Assembly (NCBI GenBank): GCA_022777455.1
Contig: JALFGI010000006.1
Span: 1-5,925 of the forward strand
Length of the DNA: 5,925 nucleotides
Direction of reading: 5' to 3'
Source: Clostridiales bacterium
Lineage (GTDB): Bacteria; Bacillota_A; Clostridia; Oscillospirales; Oscillospiraceae
Below are positions 3,158 to 5,925 of the stretch, in pieces. The notes under the pieces are model-generated. The model had not been told where the DNA came from, ran no database searches, and was given only the letters and a program-made list of their open reading frames with translations. Made by a program: the position numbers and the translations under genes. Positions within the stretch are counted from its first letter, which is position 1; each line of letters opens with the position of its first letter.

Positions 3158-5925
3158 ATGGCAAAAAACAAAACCAAGCAAACAGGGAAAGGTGCCGCCA
3201 GTTCAGCTTCAAAAAAGAAAACTGCCGCCTCCAAAAGCGGCAAAGCAGCTGCAAAGAACTCCAAGGCTGCTTCCAAATCGCCCAAGGTCAAAACGGAATA
3301 TGATGACCGTATTCCGCTGACCACCGTCACTGCAATCGTCAGCTTTATTTTGTTTGTGCTTTTTCTGGTAATTTGCATCAAACCCGACGGTCTGCTGTTA
3401 AAGGCTCTCAACAATCTATTAACCGGCCTGATTGGAAAGGCTGGGTTCTATTTTTCTGTCCCCGCGCTGCTTTACCTGTTTATCATCAATACCTTTGGCC
3501 GAAAAACCGCAGTGACCATGCGCAGTGTCTGCACCATTGCGTTTGTTTTCCTCTGCGGCTGTATTTATCACCTGGCAGTGCAGACTCAGGGGATCGCCAG
3601 CGGTCTGGCAATTTTCCCGGATTTGTATTTGAGTGGAATTGATGGCCGGAGCGGCGGTGTGCTGTGCGGCGGACTGGCTGTTCTGCTGCGATTGATCTGC
3701 GGCACCACCATTTCCTATATCATCATCGGCATTGCCGCAGTGCTTACATTGTTGGGCGCATTGGAAATCACCGTTCCCAGCATCATCCGCGCCATTATCA
3801 ACCGGCCCAAAGACGACTGGGAGGATGAGGAACAACAGCAAGTTTATATAGAACCCGCCGCTGTGGTAGTCAACCACATTGCCAATAAGAAAATCGAAAA
3901 CAACCGGAAACGCCGTCAGCAACAGGAACTGGAGTATCAGCGGGCACTGATGGAGCAGCAGGAACCTGCCAAACCTGTAGAACTTCCGCCTGCCAAGCCG
4001 GTTCGAAAGGCAGCTCCTGTTGAACGAAATATGCCTGACTTTGGGCCGGAGATGAAACCGTCTGCCCCCGACAGGAAACCTGCTGTTTCTGAGCCTGAAA
4101 AGCGCCCGAACGTCCAACCTCCCCAGCCTGCTTCTCACAGCGGTACGCCCGCAAATGCGGCTGGGATGATGTCTACCATTGATTTGGATATCGAGTCTCC
4201 GCTTTTTGCTTCCCGAAGTTCTGCTCCGAAGCCTGTTACGCCTGTCCGGGTCGACGCAGACGATGAATTCCAGGATATTCCTGCCCGGATGCCTGACCTG
4301 GAGGATGATTTCCCTGTCCAGAAACCCAAGCGGGAACCGACCCCTGCAAAAACTCCGGCTCCTAAGGCTTCCAAGCAGGCTCCTGCGCCCGCCGCGGTGG
4401 AAGAGATGCCCGGCAAGGTATCCGAAAAAGAGGCGCGGGAATCGGCAAAGCAGGTTGCCATGGAAATTCAGCAGGGGAGTGCCGTTCCCCAGGCAGCCTA
4501 TTCTTTCCCGCCCATCAGTCTTCTGAAGCGTCCTGCAGGCAGTGGTGCTGACGGTACCGATGAAATGCGGGAAAACTCCCGCCGGCTGAATGAAACCCTG
4601 GCCAGTTTCCATATCGATGCGCACATCATCAATGTGACCCGGGGCCCCAGCGTCACCCGATATGAGGTGGAGTTGGACAAGGGTGTCCGTCTGAACAAGC
4701 TGACCAACTGTGCCGATGACATTGCTTTGAGTCTGGGTGCCTCCGGCGTTCGGATCGCCGCAGTACCCGGGAAAATCTCCATTGTGGGAATTGAGGTGCC
4801 CAACCGGGCAGTTACTACTGTTTCCCTCCGAGAAGTCATCGATTCCCCAGAATTTGCCAAGTCAAAATCCAAGTCCTCCTTTGCGGTGGGCAAGGACATT
4901 GGCGGCTCCTGCATTGTGGGCAACATCGCAAAGATGCCCCATATGCTGATTGCCGGTACCACAGGCTCCGGTAAATCCGTGTGCATGAACTCCATCATCA
5001 TCAGTCTGCTGTATAAATCCGGTCCTGAGGACGTCAAGCTTATTATGGTGGACCCCAAAATGGTGGAACTGGGCATTTACAATGGCATTCCTCATCTGCT
5101 GATCCCTGTGGTTACCGATCCCAAAAAGGCTGCGGGTTCTCTGCAGTGGGCTGTGACAGAAATGCTTCGTCGGTATAAACTGATGTCTGATGTAGGCGTT
5201 CGGGATTTGGAGTCCTACAATGGAATCATTACCCAGGAAGAAGGCGGCCAGAAGCTGCCTCAGGTAGTTATCATCATCGACGAGTTGGCTGATTTGATGC
5301 TTGTGGCTGCCAAAGAGGTGGAAGACTCCATTTGTCGGATTGCTCAGATGGGCCGTGCCGCCGGAATGCACCTGATCATTGCCACCCAGCGTCCTTCCGC
5401 GGATGTGATCACCGGTCTGATGAAGGCAAACATCCCTTCCCGCATTGCCTTCTCCGTTGCCTCCGCCATGGAATCCCGCATCATTCTGGATACCCAGGGC
5501 GCAGAAAAACTGGTGGGCAAGGGTGATATGCTGTATGCTCCCATCGGCATTGGCAAGCCCCTGCGTGTGCAGGGCTGCTTCGTTACGGATGCCGAGGTGG
5601 AAGCTGTCGCCAGCTTCGTAAAAGACAATTTTTCCTCGGATTATAACCAACAGGTTCTTGAGGAAATCGAAAAGAAGGCACAGCAGACCGGTAAGGGCAG
5701 CAAAGCAAATGTTGCCGATCCGGAACCCTCCTCTGAGGAATTGGAAGGAGACGAAATGCTCCCTGCTGCCGTAGACGTGATTTTGGAAACCGGTCAGGCA
5801 TCCGTATCCATGCTCCAGCGTCGGCTGAAGCTGGGCTATGCCCGGGCAGCCAGAATTGTGGATGAGATGGAGGAGAAGGGAATCGTAGGTCCTTTCCAGG
5901 GGTCCAAGCCCCGGGCCATCCTGGT
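3158..5925 (+). CDS. ftsK: DNA translocase FtsK/SpoIIIE, nearly complete (C-terminal end cut by window edge)
   Basis: 922 codons are visible. FtsK/SpoIIIE is a membrane-anchored hexameric ATPase that pumps chromosomal DNA through the closing division or sporulation septum. Layout: a Lys/Ala/Ser-rich tail (1-51); about four membrane segments between 52 and 215 (the first at 52-75); a Pro/Glu/Lys/Gln-rich cytoplasmic linker (about 216-450); the alpha domain (about 451-570, with T-R-G-P-S-V-T-R-Y-E); and the RecA-like motor. The motor has Walker A G600-T-T-G-S-G-K606-S607, Walker B V-V-I-I-I-D708-E709, and the A-T-Q-R-P-S motif. A winged-helix gamma domain (about 866 to the end) reads the polar guide sequences. 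Only a few C-terminal residues should be missing. The linker makes it longer than B. subtilis SpoIIIE (787 aa). The sequence does not tell whether it serves vegetative division, sporulation, or both. Confidence 0.96.
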   Translation, partial: MAKNKTKQTGKGAASSASKKKTAASKSGKAAAKNSKAASKSPKVKTEYDDRIPLTTVTAIVSFILFVLFLVICIKPDGLLLKALNNLLTGLIGKAGFYFSVPALLYLFIINTFGRKTAVTMRSVCTIAFVFLCGCIYHLAVQTQGIASGLAIFPDLYLSGIDGRSGGVLCGGLAVLLRLICGTTISYIIIGIAAVLTLLGALEITVPSIIRAIINRPKDDWEDEEQQQVYIEPAAVVVNHIANKKIENNRKRRQQQELEYQRALMEQQEPAKPVELPPAKPVRKAAPVERNMPDFGPEMKPSAPDRKPAVSEPEKRPNVQPPQPASHSGTPANAAGMMSTIDLDIESPLFASRSSAPKPVTPVRVDADDEFQDIPARMPDLEDDFPVQKPKREPTPAKTPAPKASKQAPAPAAVEEMPGKVSEKEARESAKQVAMEIQQGSAVPQAAYSFPPISLLKRPAGSGADGTDEMRENSRRLNETLASFHIDAHIINVTRGPSVTRYEVELDKGVRLNKLTNCADDIALSLGASGVRIAAVPGKISIVGIEVPNRAVTTVSLREVIDSPEFAKSKSKSSFAVGKDIGGSCIVGNIAKMPHMLIAGTTGSGKSVCMNSIIISLLYKSGPEDVKLIMVDPKMVELGIYNGIPHLLIPVVTDPKKAAGSLQWAVTEMLRRYKLMSDVGVRDLESYNGIITQEEGGQKLPQVVIIIDELADLMLVAAKEVEDSICRIAQMGRAAGMHLIIATQRPSADVITGLMKANIPSRIAFSVASAMESRIILDTQGAEKLVGKGDMLYAPIGIGKPLRVQGCFVTDAEVEAVASFVKDNFSSDYNQQVLEEIEKKAQQTGKGSKANVADPEPSSEELEGDEMLPAAVDVILETGQASVSMLQRRLKLGYARAARIVDEMEEKGIVGPFQGSKPRAIL

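Noticed and set aside
3419..4624. 401-codon open frame on the minus strand opposite ftsK
   Set aside because: It is antisense to the FtsK linker and alpha domain, has no recognisable motif and a low-complexity composition; the plus-strand frame is unmistakable.
4862..5650. 262-codon open frame on the minus strand opposite the FtsK motor
   Set aside because: It is the mirror of the Walker A/B region; no family features and no convincing ribosome binding site.

Overview
The window looks like a chromosomal segment from a Gram-positive Bacillota, most likely an anaerobic clostridium of the Oscillospiraceae/Ruminococcaceae type. The reasons are strong AGGAGG-type ribosome binding sites, sigma-A-like promoters, a TSCPD small protein typical of clostridia, and a tepA followed by an ftsK/spoIIIE-type translocase, an arrangement also known from Bacillus. 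Composition is roughly balanced in GC. The taxonomic guess is inference from gene content, not from a marker gene.

Left third, minus strand. The first 314 bases are the start of a glycoside hydrolase family 2 gene that leaves the window on the left. Upstream of it lies a MITE-like element of about 160 bp with near-perfect terminal inverted repeats, a CTAG on both sides, and a perfect 14-bp inner inverted repeat. It carries no transposase. It abuts the rho-independent terminator of the next transcription unit, a two-gene minus-strand operon: ybaK (Cys-tRNA deacylase family) followed after 17 nt by an 82-residue TSCPD protein. The ybaK promoter (TTGCAA, 17 bp, TATAAT) lies so close to the gene that the leader is only about 9 nt.

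Right two thirds, plus strand. Divergent from ybaK is tepA, a ClpP-class protein with its Ser/His/Asp triad apparently intact, closed by a strong hairpin. An extended -10 promoter then drives a membrane protein of the UppP/BacA undecaprenyl-diphosphatase fold and, 13 nt later, a large FtsK/SpoIIIE DNA translocase. The translocase is present almost to its C-terminus and runs off the right edge.

The most notable items are the UppP-like protein and the MITE. The UppP-like protein keeps the fold motifs but has lost both catalytic glutamates and the PGxSRS arginine, which suggests a non-catalytic or repurposed membrane protein tied by operon to the division/sporulation translocase. The MITE is inserted exactly at a terminator and may bring a promoter toward the hydrolase gene.
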